Below are positions 18,667 to 28,637 of a stretch of DNA of 64,000 bases, one piece after another. The stretch covers positions 1 to 64,000 of the forward strand of contig CAZVFX010000017.1 of assembly GCA_964626565.1 (NCBI GenBank). The letters run 5' to 3'. The notes under the pieces were generated by a model. The model was not told the origin of the DNA, ran no database searches, and worked only from the letters and a program-made list of their open reading frames with translations. The first letter of the stretch is position 1. Every line of letters starts with the position of its first letter. The translations under genes and the position numbers were made by a program. Source of the stretch: CAZVFX01 sp964626565. Lineage in GTDB: Bacteria > Myxococcota_A > UBA9042 > CAIXZC01.

Positions 18667-19161
18667 ATGCCGTTCACGCCGTTTCATTTTGGGCCTGCTG
18701 CTTGTTTGTCGCTGCCGTTGCAGAAGCGCATGGATGTGACTGCGTTTGTGTTGGCCAATGTTGCGGTGGACATCGAGCCGTTGGTGGTGCTCACGCTCAA
18801 GCTCGATGCGCCTTTGCACGGGTTGACCCACACCTTTCTCGGCGGGGCGGTGGTGGGACTGGTTTTTGCCGGTTTGCTGTATGGGTTCCGCAGCCTTCTG
18901 AAGCCGGTGGCTGATGTGTTCCGGGTAGTGTTCCACACCGACTTCAAGATGCTGGCGGCCTCGGCGGTAGCGGGGGTGTGGTTCCACGTGCTGCTGGATT
19001 CTTTTCTCTATTCCGACGCCCATCCGTTCTACCCCTCAACCGCCAACCCTTTCCAGGGTCTGGTCAGCAACTCTACGATGTATCTTGCCTGTGCCCTCCT
19101 GTTTGCCCCGGCCGCGGTTCTCTACTTCGTGTTTGCCCGGCGGTTCGACAAACAGGACTAG
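18667..19161 (+). CDS. Small integral membrane protein, YdjM/DUF4184-like
   Basis: 164 residues with about four membrane helices. It opens with MPFTPFHFGPA and carries DIEP, HGLTHTFLGG and WFHVLLDS, that is, His/Asp residues at membrane borders. This layout resembles YdjM/DUF4184-type predicted membrane-bound metal-dependent hydrolases; the assignment rests on motif shape only. A strong ribosome site (AGGGGAGGGG) precedes the ATG. It ends 74 bases before the next lipoprotein gene, which appears to have its own promoter element. Confidence 0.68.
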   Translation: MPFTPFHFGPAACLSLPLQKRMDVTAFVLANVAVDIEPLVVLTLKLDAPLHGLTHTFLGGAVVGLVFAGLLYGFRSLLKPVADVFRVVFHTDFKMLAASAVAGVWFHVLLDSFLYSDAHPFYPSTANPFQGLVSNSTMYLACALLFAPAAVLYFVFARRFDKQD

Positions 19162-19182
19162 GAATACACCGCCCGGCCGATG

Positions 19183-19188
19183 TATAAT
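19183..19188 (+). promoter_or_regulatory. Candidate -10 element (TATAAT)
   Basis: A perfect TATAAT lies 48 bases before the ATG of the MopE/Gly-rich lipoprotein gene. No good -35 hexamer is seen at the right distance, so this is a suggestion only. Confidence 0.35.
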
Positions 19189-19235
19189 TAGTGCCGACGT
19201 ATTCCACTCGGAAGCACTCGAGACAGGGGGATGTA

Positions 19236-22200
19236 ATGGGAGTTGGTTTCTCAAGCAGGCCTTTTGCGGTCTTGACCGCGGCAATGCTGTTGGCAGGTTG
19301 CGGAGGCGGTGCGGTCGAGGTGACGATGGATGTTTCGAGCCTCTCCGAAGTATTCCCCGAGGAGGCTGTTGAGCAGGCCGTGGAGGATGCCGAAGTAGCC
19401 GCCGCCCCACCGGACATTGCCAGTGTTGATCTTCTGGATCTTACCGGCGAGTTGCCGCCCCAGGACCTCATGACCACCGAGGTCGAAGAGGGAGGATTCG
19501 GCTGGCCGTGCGACGAGAACTCGGATTGTGATTCAGGATTTTGCGTAGAGACTGCCGGGGGGGATGTCTGCACCATGACCTGTATGGATGAGTGCCCGGA
19601 GGACTGGCTTTGTGAGCAGAATCTCGCGGCCATGCCCGACATCATCTACATCTGCGTCCCCGGCACCACGCGACTCTGTTTACCGTGCACCCATGCGCAG
19701 GAGTGCAATCCGGAAGGGATGGATCTTGGCGCCGCGTGTGTGGACTTTGGCCCTTCCGGCGGTTTTTGCGGCACCGCGTGCAATTCCGATGACGACTGTC
19801 CGGAGAATTTCTCCTGCCTGGAAGCGCCGCTTTTGGGGGGCGGGGGAAAGCAGTGCGTTATCGATGACGGTGACTGTGAGTGCTCGGTTCTGGCGGTTGA
19901 GGCGGGTGCGTGGACCGATTGTTATGTGGAGGACGCTGACGGCGTGTGTTTCGGGACGGCGGTATGCGAGGAAACCGGGGTGCCGGCGTGCGACGCAATT
20001 GAGCCTGAGCCCGACCTTTGCGACGGCTTCGACAATGATTGCGACGGGGAGGTTGACGAGGACCTCGGGACCACCTCTTGCGGTGTGGGCGAGTGCAGCC
20101 ACGTCGTGCAGAACTGCTTGGAGGGCGTTGAGCAGGTTTGCGATCCGCTGGCAGGTGCGGCGGAAGAGTCGTGCAACGACAAAGACGACGACTGCGACGG
20201 CGCCGTAGATGAAGGGTTCGAGGACAGCAACGATGATGGTATACCCGATTGCCTGACCGACGACGATGATGGTGACGGCGTACCCGACGGCGTCGACAAC
20301 TGCCCGCTGGTGGAGAACCCGGACCAGGCCGATTTCGACTATGACCTCATTGGCGACGCTTGCGACCCGGACGATGACAACGACCTCGATCCGGACGAAG
20401 ACGATTGCGACCCGTTCAACGCTGCCATCGGCCCGGGGGCGAAGGAGGTGTGCAACGGGGTCGACGACGACTGCGACGAGCTGCTTGATGAGGAACTTGG
20501 GCAGACCGATTGCGGGTGGGGTGAGTGCGCTCATACCGTGCCCAACTGTGAGGATGGGTTCCCCCAGGAGTGCGACCCGATGGAGGGCGCCTGGGTGGAG
20601 GAATGCGACGGCTTGGACAACGATTGTGACGGCGACACCGATGAGGGGTTCGCAGATCTCGACCTTGATGGGCAGGCTGACTGCGTGGATGAAGACGACG
20701 ACGGCGACGGTGTGCCAGATGGAGCGGACAACTGTGCCGTCATCTACAACCCGCTTCAGGTGGACGCCGATGGTGACGGCTGGGGCGACGCGTGTGACTC
20801 CGGCTGCTGGCTCGAGGCGCTGGAGATGTGGGAAACCGATTGCGACGGCATTCCCGACGAGTTCGACAACTGTCCGGAGGTGGCCAACCTGGGCCAGGCC
20901 GACGCTGATGCCGACGGTGAGGGCAACGCATGCGACGACGACGACGATGCGGACGGTGTGCCGGACGGTGTGGACAACTGTTCGCTGGTGCCCAATGTGG
21001 GGCAATCGGACCTGGACGGTGACGGCCAGGGGGATGCCTGTGACGGCGATGTCGATGGCGACGGCCTTGCGGACGACGTGGACAACTGTGTTGACGTGAA
21101 GAACGAGGGCCAGGAGGATTGGGACGGCGACGGGGAAGGGGATGCCTGTGACCCGGATGACGACGGTGACGGTGACCCCGATGCGGTGGATTGTGCTCCC
21201 TTCGACCCCGACATCTCTCACTTCGCGGCCGAAGCCTGTAACGGCGTGGACGATGACTGCGATGGCGATGCGGACGAGAAGAACGCGGAGGGGTGTTCGT
21301 TGTTCTATCTGGACCTGGATGAGGACGGTTTTGGCTCGGACTCCAAGTCGAAGTGCTTATGCGAAGCGGATGAGCTGTACACTGCGACTGAAGGGGGCGA
21401 CTGCGGTGCGTTGGCGCCCAACGTGTACCCGGGAGCGGACGAACAATGCAACAACTTGGATGATAATTGCGACGGGGACAAGGACGAGGGATTTCCTGAC
21501 AATGACCTCGATGGACTGGCTGACTGTGTCGACACAGACCTTGACGGCGACGGTGTTCCCAACAACTCGGACAATTGCGTGAGCGACGCCAACCCCAACC
21601 AGGCGGATTTCGACAGTGATGGGAAGGGTAACGAGTGCGACCCGGACGATGACGCGGACGGCTCACCCGACGTCCTCGATTGCGCCCCGTTTGATGATAG
21701 CGTCCTCCCCGGCGCCGCCGAACTGTGCGATGGCAAGGACAACGATTGCGACGGCCCCAAGGATGAGGGGTTGGGAACCACGACCTGCGGGCAGGGCGAA
21801 TGCCTGCATACCGTAGACAACTGCGTTGGTGGTATCGCTCAGAACTGCGACGCGATGGAAGGTGTTGGTGAAGAACTTTGCGACGGCAAGGACAATGACT
21901 GTGACGGAGATGTGGACGAGTTTTTCGGCACCACGACGTGCGGTGTGGGAGAGTGCGTGCACACGGTGGACAACTGCTTTGACGGGCAGGTGCAGATTTG
22001 CGATCCGTTGGCAGGCGCCCAGCCGGACATTTGCGACGGCAAGGATAATGATTGCGACGGTGACGAGGATGAAATGCTGGGCGCGACCACGTGCGGATTC
22101 GGGATTTGCGAGCACATTGTGGAGAACTGCGTCGGCGGCGTCCCCCAGGTGTGCGATCCGATGGAGGGTTCTGAGCCCGAAGAATGTGATTCCCTGGACA

Positions 22201-23546
22201 ACAACTGCGACGGGCAGATAGACGAGGGTCTCGGGACCGCCACCTGCGGTCTGGGGCCGTGTGAGCATGCCATCGACAATTGTGTGGGCGGCGTCCCTCA
22301 GGTATGCGATCCCCTGGAAGGTTCTCAGCCGGAAGAATGCGATGATATTGACAACGATTGCAACGGTCTGGTAGATGACGGCGCCTGTCTGCTGGTGAGC
22401 AACGTCTCAGATGACCTTATCAACGAAGGGACCGGCCCGTTGGAACTTACCGGCGGTAGTTTCACCATGAACACCGTGACCGGCGAGATTTCGCCGGGCA
22501 TTCGGGCGGCGGGTAACGGCTTAGTGGACGGAATCTACTTCACCACGGTCAGTCAGAACGGCGGTCCCACCTTAGGTGCGTTTGCGGCGACATCGATCAC
22601 TGTGGGCCAGGGTTCTACGGTGAATTTCGCAGGAGCCAATCCTGCAGTGCTGCTGGCTTCGGGAGACGTGTCGGTTTCAGGGCAGCTACAATTGAGCGGG
22701 AGTGCGGGGGCCAACGCGGCCACGTCTGGTCCGACTGCGGGCGGAACCGGAGTCGGCGGCGGTGCGGGCGGAGGCAAGGGTTCCACCAATCACTACCAGG
22801 GTGCGACCAACGGTTCGGGCACCGGCGGCGGCGATGTGGGTATCCCCGGCGTTCACTACGGCAATGGCGGTGGCGGCGGTGGGTTCTGCTACGGTGGTGG
22901 CGGCGGCTACGGCGGACCGAGTGTCGGAGGGTCAGCAGGAACGGCCTCGGCGGGGGGCAAGCCGGGCGGCGGTCCGGGTGCGTACGGCGGGGAAGGAGGC
23001 TACGGCGGCTCTCCGTATGGAGCAGGCGCTCTAAGCCCGCTGTTGGCGGGTTCGGGTGGCGCCGGCGGGCTGTCGGATTCTGACTACAACCCCAACGGTG
23101 CGGGCGGCGGCGGCGGAGCAGGCGGCGGCTCGCTTCAGGTTTCCTGCTTTGGAGACCTGGTGGTAGCCCAAAGCGGCAGTATTGACTGCCGCGGGGCCAA
23201 GGGCGGCAACGCCTATGGCGGCGGTGGCGGTGGTGGTTCGGGTGGTGGTGTTATTCTGGAGTCAGGCTCGTCGGTTACGATTCAGGGCGACGTGATGGTT
23301 GGTGGCGGCATGGGCGGTCACGGAAACCTCAACTGGCAACCGGGCGGGCAGACCGGGGGAGCCGCTGGTGGAGTCGGCGGCGGTCCGGACGGCGGTGGCG
23401 GCGGCGGGGTTCAATCGGGTGGCGGCGGGGGGAGTTCGGGATACATCCGGCTGAATGCGCCGGGAGCCACGGTCTCGGTTTCGGGGACTTTGCAGCCGGT
23501 CTTGAGTTCGCAGTGCGTCAGCGTGGGTGATTCGACTCCGGACTAG
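19236..23546 (+). CDS. Giant surface lipoprotein: Cys module, MopE and TSP3-type Ca-binding repeats, Gly-rich C-terminus
   Basis: 1436 residues from the ATG at 19236 (AGGGGG upstream). Lipobox LAGC near residue 31. Order: Asp/Glu-rich spacer; Cys module (residues ~90-230) shared with the proteins at 1-531 and 25871-28492; then about eleven MopE-type units of the form CDGxDNDCDGxxDE, mixed with about six thrombospondin-3-like units (DGDGVPDGVDNC); then from about residue 1050 a beta-rich then extremely Gly-rich region (GGGGGGFCYGGGGGYGG). The Asp-rich repeats are predicted to bind calcium. The protein is expected on the outer-membrane surface and may act in adhesion or as a surface layer; this is inference. 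It converges with the next gene, leaving 3 bases between stops. Confidence 0.9.
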   Translation: MGVGFSSRPFAVLTAAMLLAGCGGGAVEVTMDVSSLSEVFPEEAVEQAVEDAEVAAAPPDIASVDLLDLTGELPPQDLMTTEVEEGGFGWPCDENSDCDSGFCVETAGGDVCTMTCMDECPEDWLCEQNLAAMPDIIYICVPGTTRLCLPCTHAQECNPEGMDLGAACVDFGPSGGFCGTACNSDDDCPENFSCLEAPLLGGGGKQCVIDDGDCECSVLAVEAGAWTDCYVEDADGVCFGTAVCEETGVPACDAIEPEPDLCDGFDNDCDGEVDEDLGTTSCGVGECSHVVQNCLEGVEQVCDPLAGAAEESCNDKDDDCDGAVDEGFEDSNDDGIPDCLTDDDDGDGVPDGVDNCPLVENPDQADFDYDLIGDACDPDDDNDLDPDEDDCDPFNAAIGPGAKEVCNGVDDDCDELLDEELGQTDCGWGECAHTVPNCEDGFPQECDPMEGAWVEECDGLDNDCDGDTDEGFADLDLDGQADCVDEDDDGDGVPDGADNCAVIYNPLQVDADGDGWGDACDSGCWLEALEMWETDCDGIPDEFDNCPEVANLGQADADADGEGNACDDDDDADGVPDGVDNCSLVPNVGQSDLDGDGQGDACDGDVDGDGLADDVDNCVDVKNEGQEDWDGDGEGDACDPDDDGDGDPDAVDCAPFDPDISHFAAEACNGVDDDCDGDADEKNAEGCSLFYLDLDEDGFGSDSKSKCLCEADELYTATEGGDCGALAPNVYPGADEQCNNLDDNCDGDKDEGFPDNDLDGLADCVDTDLDGDGVPNNSDNCVSDANPNQADFDSDGKGNECDPDDDADGSPDVLDCAPFDDSVLPGAAELCDGKDNDCDGPKDEGLGTTTCGQGECLHTVDNCVGGIAQNCDAMEGVGEELCDGKDNDCDGDVDEFFGTTTCGVGECVHTVDNCFDGQVQICDPLAGAQPDICDGKDNDCDGDEDEMLGATTCGFGICEHIVENCVGGVPQVCDPMEGSEPEECDSLDNNCDGQIDEGLGTATCGLGPCEHAIDNCVGGVPQVCDPLEGSQPEECDDIDNDCNGLVDDGACLLVSNVSDDLINEGTGPLELTGGSFTMNTVTGEISPGIRAAGNGLVDGIYFTTVSQNGGPTLGAFAATSITVGQGSTVNFAGANPAVLLASGDVSVSGQLQLSGSAGANAATSGPTAGGTGVGGGAGGGKGSTNHYQGATNGSGTGGGDVGIPGVHYGNGGGGGGFCYGGGGGYGGPSVGGSAGTASAGGKPGGGPGAYGGEGGYGGSPYGAGALSPLLAGSGGAGGLSDSDYNPNGAGGGGGAGGGSLQVSCFGDLVVAQSGSIDCRGAKGGNAYGGGGGGGSGGGVILESGSSVTIQGDVMVGGGMGGHGNLNWQPGGQTGGAAGGVGGGPDGGGGGGVQSGGGGGSSGYIRLNAPGATVSVSGTLQPVLSSQCVSVGDSTPD
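21774..22385 (+). repeat. Four tandem 153-bp coding repeats (51 residues each)
   Basis: Four consecutive units of exactly 153 bp run from 21774 to 22385. Each encodes a CG-x-G-x-C-x-H block, a GG...CDPxEG block and a CDGKDNDCDG MopE motif. More diverged copies lie upstream in the same gene. Confidence 0.85.
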
Positions 23547-23549
23547 GCT

Positions 23550-25676
23550 CTAGGGGAAGAAGAAGGGATTGATGTAGTTGGGAGTGATCTTGGGCTGGCC
23601 GATGTCGTCGGTAACCGTCGTTATCTGGGCCGACGGCCACTCGATGGTGCACACCTCCCACATATCCTGGTGGACCAGCGCCATGTCGCTCACTTCGTAT
23701 GCCAACTGCCCATAGATGTACACCCTCACCGTGGCGTACGCGGTGCCATACCCGTGGTCGTTCCAGTGGTGCACGCCCACTCGGTAGGTCAGGTTCTCCG
23801 GGATGTTCAGGTTGATGTTTTCAGGCCCTGCTCCATCGGTATCGTCCCGGTCGAGGCTCGGGTCGTCGTTGAAGAACGGGTCAAAGCTGCCCCAGTTGGG
23901 GTGAGCGTTGAACCAGAATGCATCAAAGGGAATGTCGAACCAGCCATCGGGCGCACCGTCGCCGTCAAGGTCCGGGCCTGCGGCAAAGGGGTGCAGGAAG
24001 TGCAGGTCGAGGTCGCTGCCCGCCTCCGGGCCGGTGTCGGTCTCGTCAGGGTCTTCAGGTGTTGACCACAGAAGCTCGGTGTGAATCGCCTGGTCGGGGA
24101 TTACCACTACTTCGTACTTCTCGGCGAAACAAGAGGGAGTTCCGAATTCATCGAATACGGTGAGGTGGAAGGTGTAGACACCAGCCACGTTCACTTCGAA
24201 GGTCGGATTCGGGAAAGTGGCCGACGGAATGAACACCGATTGTGATAACGGCGGCTGGTCCACGTCCCACTGCCACTTGGCAACAACGCCCTGGGGTGCG
24301 AAGCTCTCGTCTCCAAACAGGTGCATCACGGTCTGCGGGATCACTTCTTCGCCTTCGGTGGTCTTTATTACTGCTGTTGCGCAGGTGCCTGTGACTCCTG
24401 CCCCGCTCAACTCAACACTCTTTGCGGGTTCGAAGGAGTTGTTTCGAACTACCAGGGTGGCTTCATCGAGGATGATATTGCCGTTGATGTCTACCGGGTT
24501 TTCGAGCTCCGGGAAGTAGGTAACCTGCACGTAGGCGATTTCTGAGGGCGGAAGAAACAGAGGGTCTTCGACTGACGGCGTATGATGGAGGCTGGACGGG
24601 TCCACGGAGAATCTCTCGGACCCTTGCTCTACCGCGATGGACTCAATTTTCAATTGCTGTTCGCCGCAGTTGTAAACCTCGAGAGTTGTTTGCGCCAGAT
24701 TGCCGAATTGTACACCTCCGAAAGTGATCTTTGCCGGGTTCACCGAGATGCAGGGAACGGACTGATTGCCTGCCAGGAGGACCTCTACGCCGTTTTCTTT
24801 GTCGGGGTCATTGGAGTAGACGATGAGCTTTGCTCCGGCCGGCGACGCGTCCACCGGGGCGAAGCGAACCGACATGAAGGTGCTGGTCTGGGGTGCGACG
24901 ACCACAGCGTCTTCGAAGGTCACAGCGTTTCCGTTCCCTTCCATGGATGCATACTCGGTGCCGTGAAGTATCGCGGTAAACGTCTCGCTGCCCACCAGTT
25001 TGAGTCCGGAGATGGCCAGGTCGGAACCGCCGGTATTGAGGATGGTCAGTTTTTCTTCCTCGATGGTCCCTTCCGGAACCAGGGAGAAGTCGACATATTC
25101 GGGATTCAACTGGATGGTGGGTACGCCCTGTTCGGTAGAGAGATCAATGGAGAGCACCGGTTGGTTCACCGCGTCGCTTTCAATGACCAGTCGTGCGGTA
25201 CGAAGGATCTTGTCCGCGGGGCGGGTGTACACAACCTTGACTGCAAGTTTGTCCGGCGCGTCCACGGTCCCCTGGCCCAGGATCTGGACCGGGTATTCCC
25301 CCGAGGCCGCCATTGAGTCATCGAAGGCAGCCGGAGTCTCAAGGGAGAATGCGGGCTCGTCCTCCTGGGCTCCTTCCGGGAGGTCGTACTCGATGCGTAT
25401 TTCCCGAACAAGCAGTTGTCTCTCGCCGGGATTCTGCAGGCTCACCGTCAACGGCAGAGAGTCGCCGATGAGCACCTGCTCCTGTGGGAACGCATACGCA
25501 CACGTGACGTGCGTGGGCGTTACATTACTCTTTTCGCAGAGTGAGGCAGGGCTGATTTCAATCTCCGGGTAGGTGCCGGCTTCGGTGCCGTCGGAACCGG
25601 AGTTGTCTCCGCACGCCGAGAGTGCGAATGCGAGGGATAAGATGGTCAAAGCAGTTGCAACGTTGTTGCGTCTCAT
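23550..25676 (-). CDS. Lipoprotein with tandem Ig-like (choice-of-anchor/ASPM-SPD2-Hydin type) domains
   Basis: 708 residues, ATG after GGAGGCAAG. Lipobox LSAC. The mature part repeats Ig-like beta domains of the kind with ISPASLCEKSNV, LNPEYVDFSLVPEGT...LTILNTGGSDLAISGLKLVG and VNPAKITFGGVQFGNLAQTTLEVYNCGEQQLKIESI, a pattern (x-x-V/I-x-F-G/S-x-V...L-x-N-x-G...L-x-I) typical of ASPM/SPD2/Hydin-like and choice-of-anchor-D families. Two PKD-like strands follow (VYTFHLTVFDEFG). The C-terminal part has Asp-rich acidic segments. Probably a surface or periplasmic structural protein. Confidence 0.82.
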   Translation of the reverse strand: MRRNNVATALTILSLAFALSACGDNSGSDGTEAGTYPEIEISPASLCEKSNVTPTHVTCAYAFPQEQVLIGDSLPLTVSLQNPGERQLLVREIRIEYDLPEGAQEDEPAFSLETPAAFDDSMAASGEYPVQILGQGTVDAPDKLAVKVVYTRPADKILRTARLVIESDAVNQPVLSIDLSTEQGVPTIQLNPEYVDFSLVPEGTIEEEKLTILNTGGSDLAISGLKLVGSETFTAILHGTEYASMEGNGNAVTFEDAVVVAPQTSTFMSVRFAPVDASPAGAKLIVYSNDPDKENGVEVLLAGNQSVPCISVNPAKITFGGVQFGNLAQTTLEVYNCGEQQLKIESIAVEQGSERFSVDPSSLHHTPSVEDPLFLPPSEIAYVQVTYFPELENPVDINGNIILDEATLVVRNNSFEPAKSVELSGAGVTGTCATAVIKTTEGEEVIPQTVMHLFGDESFAPQGVVAKWQWDVDQPPLSQSVFIPSATFPNPTFEVNVAGVYTFHLTVFDEFGTPSCFAEKYEVVVIPDQAIHTELLWSTPEDPDETDTGPEAGSDLDLHFLHPFAAGPDLDGDGAPDGWFDIPFDAFWFNAHPNWGSFDPFFNDDPSLDRDDTDGAGPENINLNIPENLTYRVGVHHWNDHGYGTAYATVRVYIYGQLAYEVSDMALVHQDMWEVCTIEWPSAQITTVTDDIGQPKITPNYINPFFFP

Positions 25677-25870
25677 GGTCTTGCCTCCTTGCGGTCAAAA
25701 ACGATTGCCAGCTACGTAATCGAGACACGGGAGGCGGGGAAAAGAGATCAAGAAAATGGAAATGGGATTTGGCAGACCGGGTGCGGGCCAGGCCCGGCAT
25801 TGAGGTTCAGTTCACTGTTGTCTTTCGGTGTTCCTACCGCCCACAGCCTATCCTCTGCTACCGCCTGCCG

Positions 25871-28492
25871 CTACTCACATCCGTAGAAGAGGTCTGTAGG
25901 GCCGGGGTTGCCGGGGTTGCCGTTTTGGGGGCTGGTGCCGCCGTTGCCGCCGGCGCCGGGGACGAAGTTGGTGTTTTGCTGTGTGATTGAGGAGACGCCG
26001 ATGCACGCTGCTGCGTAGGAAGGACCGCCGTCGCCGCCGGCGCCCGGACCGCCGTCGCCGCCTGCTCCGCCGGTGCCGCCGTTGCCGCCGCCGCCTTCGT
26101 CATCAACGGAGTCACCGGCTCCTCCGGGGCCGCTGCCGCCCGGGTCGCCTCCTTCGCCGCCGCTGCCGCCTTTGCCGCCGGCCGCGCCGTTGCCGGCAAA
26201 GACCTTGCAGTCGTCAAGGGTAACTGTGGAGTCCACCACGTACAGGCCAAAGGCGCCACCGCCTCCGGTGCCCCCCTTGCCCGCAGTTCCGCCGCAGCCG
26301 CCGCCACCGCCACCGCCGCCGCTGGCCCCGTAGACCGTGCAGTCGAGGAAGCCCGAATTGCCGCCACCGCCACCGCCGCCGCCGCCACCTTTGCCGTTGC
26401 CGCCCTTGGTCCCTTGGGACGCGGTTGCGGCAGCAAATCCGCTCTCGGAGATGTTTCCGGCCCACGCGCCCTTGCTGCCGGGAGCGCCTTTTTGTCCGGG
26501 GGCTCCATTGGTGCCCTTGGTGCCGTTGCCGTTGACTGCTCCGCCCAGGCCTCCGGACGCTCCGCCTGAACCTGCCGCCCCGTCGGAACCGGCCTGGTTC
26601 TTGTCGCCGGGGTAGCCACCGACTCCGCCCGTCTCGCCGCAGGCGCTGGGCCCGGCGCCGCCGGGAGCGGGTACCGAGCAGCTCCCGCATCCCCAGCCGC
26701 CGTGGCTGCAGCCTTTCTTGCCGCTGCCTCCGACGCTGCCGTTGCCACCGCCGGTGCCGCCCGCGCCATCTGTGCCCGGGTTGCCGTCTCCGCCTTCGAA
26801 GGTGCAGTGTGCGAACTCGACGTTGTTGCAATCGGCGAAGCGGGCCGCAAAGGCGCTGTCTCCCGCGCCCCCGAGTGCGTCGTCGCCGAAGAACTTGAAG
26901 CTGTCGACCAGGATGTCGCTCGCCCCGTCGCATTCGAGAACGGGGGAGCCGCCTTCAACATAGTTGAGGAACAGGGTGGAGCGATTCCACCCGGTGGCCG
27001 CGTTGTAGGCGCCATAGTAGTTCAGGCCGGACACCAGGTAGAGGGGGCCCGGGTAGTTTCCTTTGGAAATGTAGAGGTCCGTCTTTCCGTGGGCGATGGC
27101 AAGGTCTGTCCCCATCTGGATGGTCTTGACCGGCTCATCGGGCGTGCCTTCGTTGTCATCGTTGCCGAGGAGGATGTCGACGAATATGGCGGCCTCGACG
27201 TCGCCATCGACGCCGTCGCAATTGGTGTCTTCTCCGTCCAGGTCGGGGAAGTCTTCGTCCTGGGCGCCTTCCATGGGGTCGCACTCCGCCGGTTCCCCGT
27301 CCAAACAATTCTGTACAGTGTGCTCACACTCACCAACCCCACAGGTTGTCTCGCCAAAACCCTCATCAACCAGACCGTCACAGTCGTTGTCCACGCCGTC
27401 ACACACTTCGTCGCCCGGGGCGTCATCCCCGACACATTCCACGTCAAGTCCGTCTTCCGAGCACTCCCAGGTGCCGGCTTTGCACAAGTCCGGATCGGGG
27501 CCGTCGCACTCTTGGCCCACCAAGGGCCAGAGGTCGTCTATTTCGCCGTTGCAGTTGTCGTCAAGGCCGTTGCATTTCTCGGTGCCGGCCCCCTCGCTGG
27601 GGTTGCAGAACACCGGTTTTCCATCTTCGCACTCGGGGGTTTCGTGCTCGCAAATGCCCAGCCCGCAAGTCTGGGTGCCCATTCCCTCGTCCGCTTCACC
27701 GTCGCAGTTGTCGTCCTTGCCGTTGCACGTTTCTTCGAGGGCCGGGGGAGCATCGCACTCGAATTTCTTATCCACACATTCTGCCTGGCCCGGACAACTG
27801 CCGAACTCATTGTCGCTGAGGCAGGTTGTGACCGCACCTTCGTGCAAGTCGACACAGGGGCAGGGGCCGGCTTTGAGTCGGCACTGCTTGGAGCCAAGCT
27901 CGAGCCCCTTGAAAGTAGCGAGGTCGCAGGTGTATCCGTCGGGGCAGTCGTCTTCGAATTTGCAATCCCGGCTGCAAAATCTGGATCCACCGTTGTAATC
28001 GATGCAGTTGTACTCGGAACTGCTCCACTCTTCGAAGCAGTCCATGGTCTCCTTACATGCCCGGCACAGAACGTAGTCGGGTTGCAGGCAGAGCCCCGGC
28101 TTCCAAGGGAATCCATGATCGTAGCATTCCCAGCCCTCAACTCCGGCACAGTCGCCGTCGCAGACCATTGAGCATTTGAAGCCGTAGGGTGTGGGTACGC
28201 AAGGGGCTTCCACGCACTCGGCCTCGGATTCGCAAGGAGCGCCGGGCGCGAACCCGGGGATGGTTTCAGCTTTGGTTTCGACCAGGTCTTTGGGCGGGGG
28301 TTTTGGAATCTCTTTGGCGACATCTTTGACAGTGGTGTCGGGGATGAACGGGATTTCAGTCCCGTCGATGTACTGGCCGTCCCATCGGCCGCTGATGTCC
28401 CAGGGAGTATTGGACGAACTACCCCCGTCTCCACCACATGCCGCCAGGAATAACGACACCCCCAGAAGAAAGAGTGATCTGCAACCCTTCAT
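25871..28492 (-). CDS. Surface lipoprotein: Cys module, MopE repeats, beta-helix-like segment, Gly-rich tail
   Basis: 873 residues from the ATG at 28492 (GGGGGACC upstream); a longer frame to 28678 would overlap the divergent gene and is unlikely. Lipobox LAAC. Order: spacer; Cys module (residues ~65-215) homologous to those at 1-531 and 19236; three or four MopE units (CNGKDDNCDGEADE, CNGLDDNCNG, CDGVDNDCDGLVDE); a segment like right-handed beta-helix proteins (VDILLGNDDNEGTPDEPVKTI, then GNYPGPLYLVSGLNYYGAYN); then a long Gly-rich region similar in style to the C-terminus of the 19236 gene. Likely an exposed adhesin-like or matrix protein; no enzyme motif. Confidence 0.88.
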   Translation of the reverse strand: MKGCRSLFLLGVSLFLAACGGDGGSSSNTPWDISGRWDGQYIDGTEIPFIPDTTVKDVAKEIPKPPPKDLVETKAETIPGFAPGAPCESEAECVEAPCVPTPYGFKCSMVCDGDCAGVEGWECYDHGFPWKPGLCLQPDYVLCRACKETMDCFEEWSSSEYNCIDYNGGSRFCSRDCKFEDDCPDGYTCDLATFKGLELGSKQCRLKAGPCPCVDLHEGAVTTCLSDNEFGSCPGQAECVDKKFECDAPPALEETCNGKDDNCDGEADEGMGTQTCGLGICEHETPECEDGKPVFCNPSEGAGTEKCNGLDDNCNGEIDDLWPLVGQECDGPDPDLCKAGTWECSEDGLDVECVGDDAPGDEVCDGVDNDCDGLVDEGFGETTCGVGECEHTVQNCLDGEPAECDPMEGAQDEDFPDLDGEDTNCDGVDGDVEAAIFVDILLGNDDNEGTPDEPVKTIQMGTDLAIAHGKTDLYISKGNYPGPLYLVSGLNYYGAYNAATGWNRSTLFLNYVEGGSPVLECDGASDILVDSFKFFGDDALGGAGDSAFAARFADCNNVEFAHCTFEGGDGNPGTDGAGGTGGGNGSVGGSGKKGCSHGGWGCGSCSVPAPGGAGPSACGETGGVGGYPGDKNQAGSDGAAGSGGASGGLGGAVNGNGTKGTNGAPGQKGAPGSKGAWAGNISESGFAAATASQGTKGGNGKGGGGGGGGGGNSGFLDCTVYGASGGGGGGGGCGGTAGKGGTGGGGAFGLYVVDSTVTLDDCKVFAGNGAAGGKGGSGGEGGDPGGSGPGGAGDSVDDEGGGGNGGTGGAGGDGGPGAGGDGGPSYAAACIGVSSITQQNTNFVPGAGGNGGTSPQNGNPGNPGPTDLFYGCE

Positions 28493-28637
28493 CGCTTGGT
28501 CCCCCACGCGTATAGTCACGGCAGATATTACCATAGACCATGATCCAAAGTCCAAAACTCCTCGCTTGAACGCACCCGCCGGTTGGTTTAGTCTTTGAGC
28601 CAGGCACCTGGGCCACCTGGATGGGCGTGGAGATTTC

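Noticed and set aside
19680..28171. Long frames opposite or out of phase with the MopE and Gly-rich genes (for example 19680-21221 minus, 26702-28171 plus)
   Set aside because: Low-complexity shadows of GC-rich Asp/Gly/Cys coding repeats; no ribosome sites and no domain sense.
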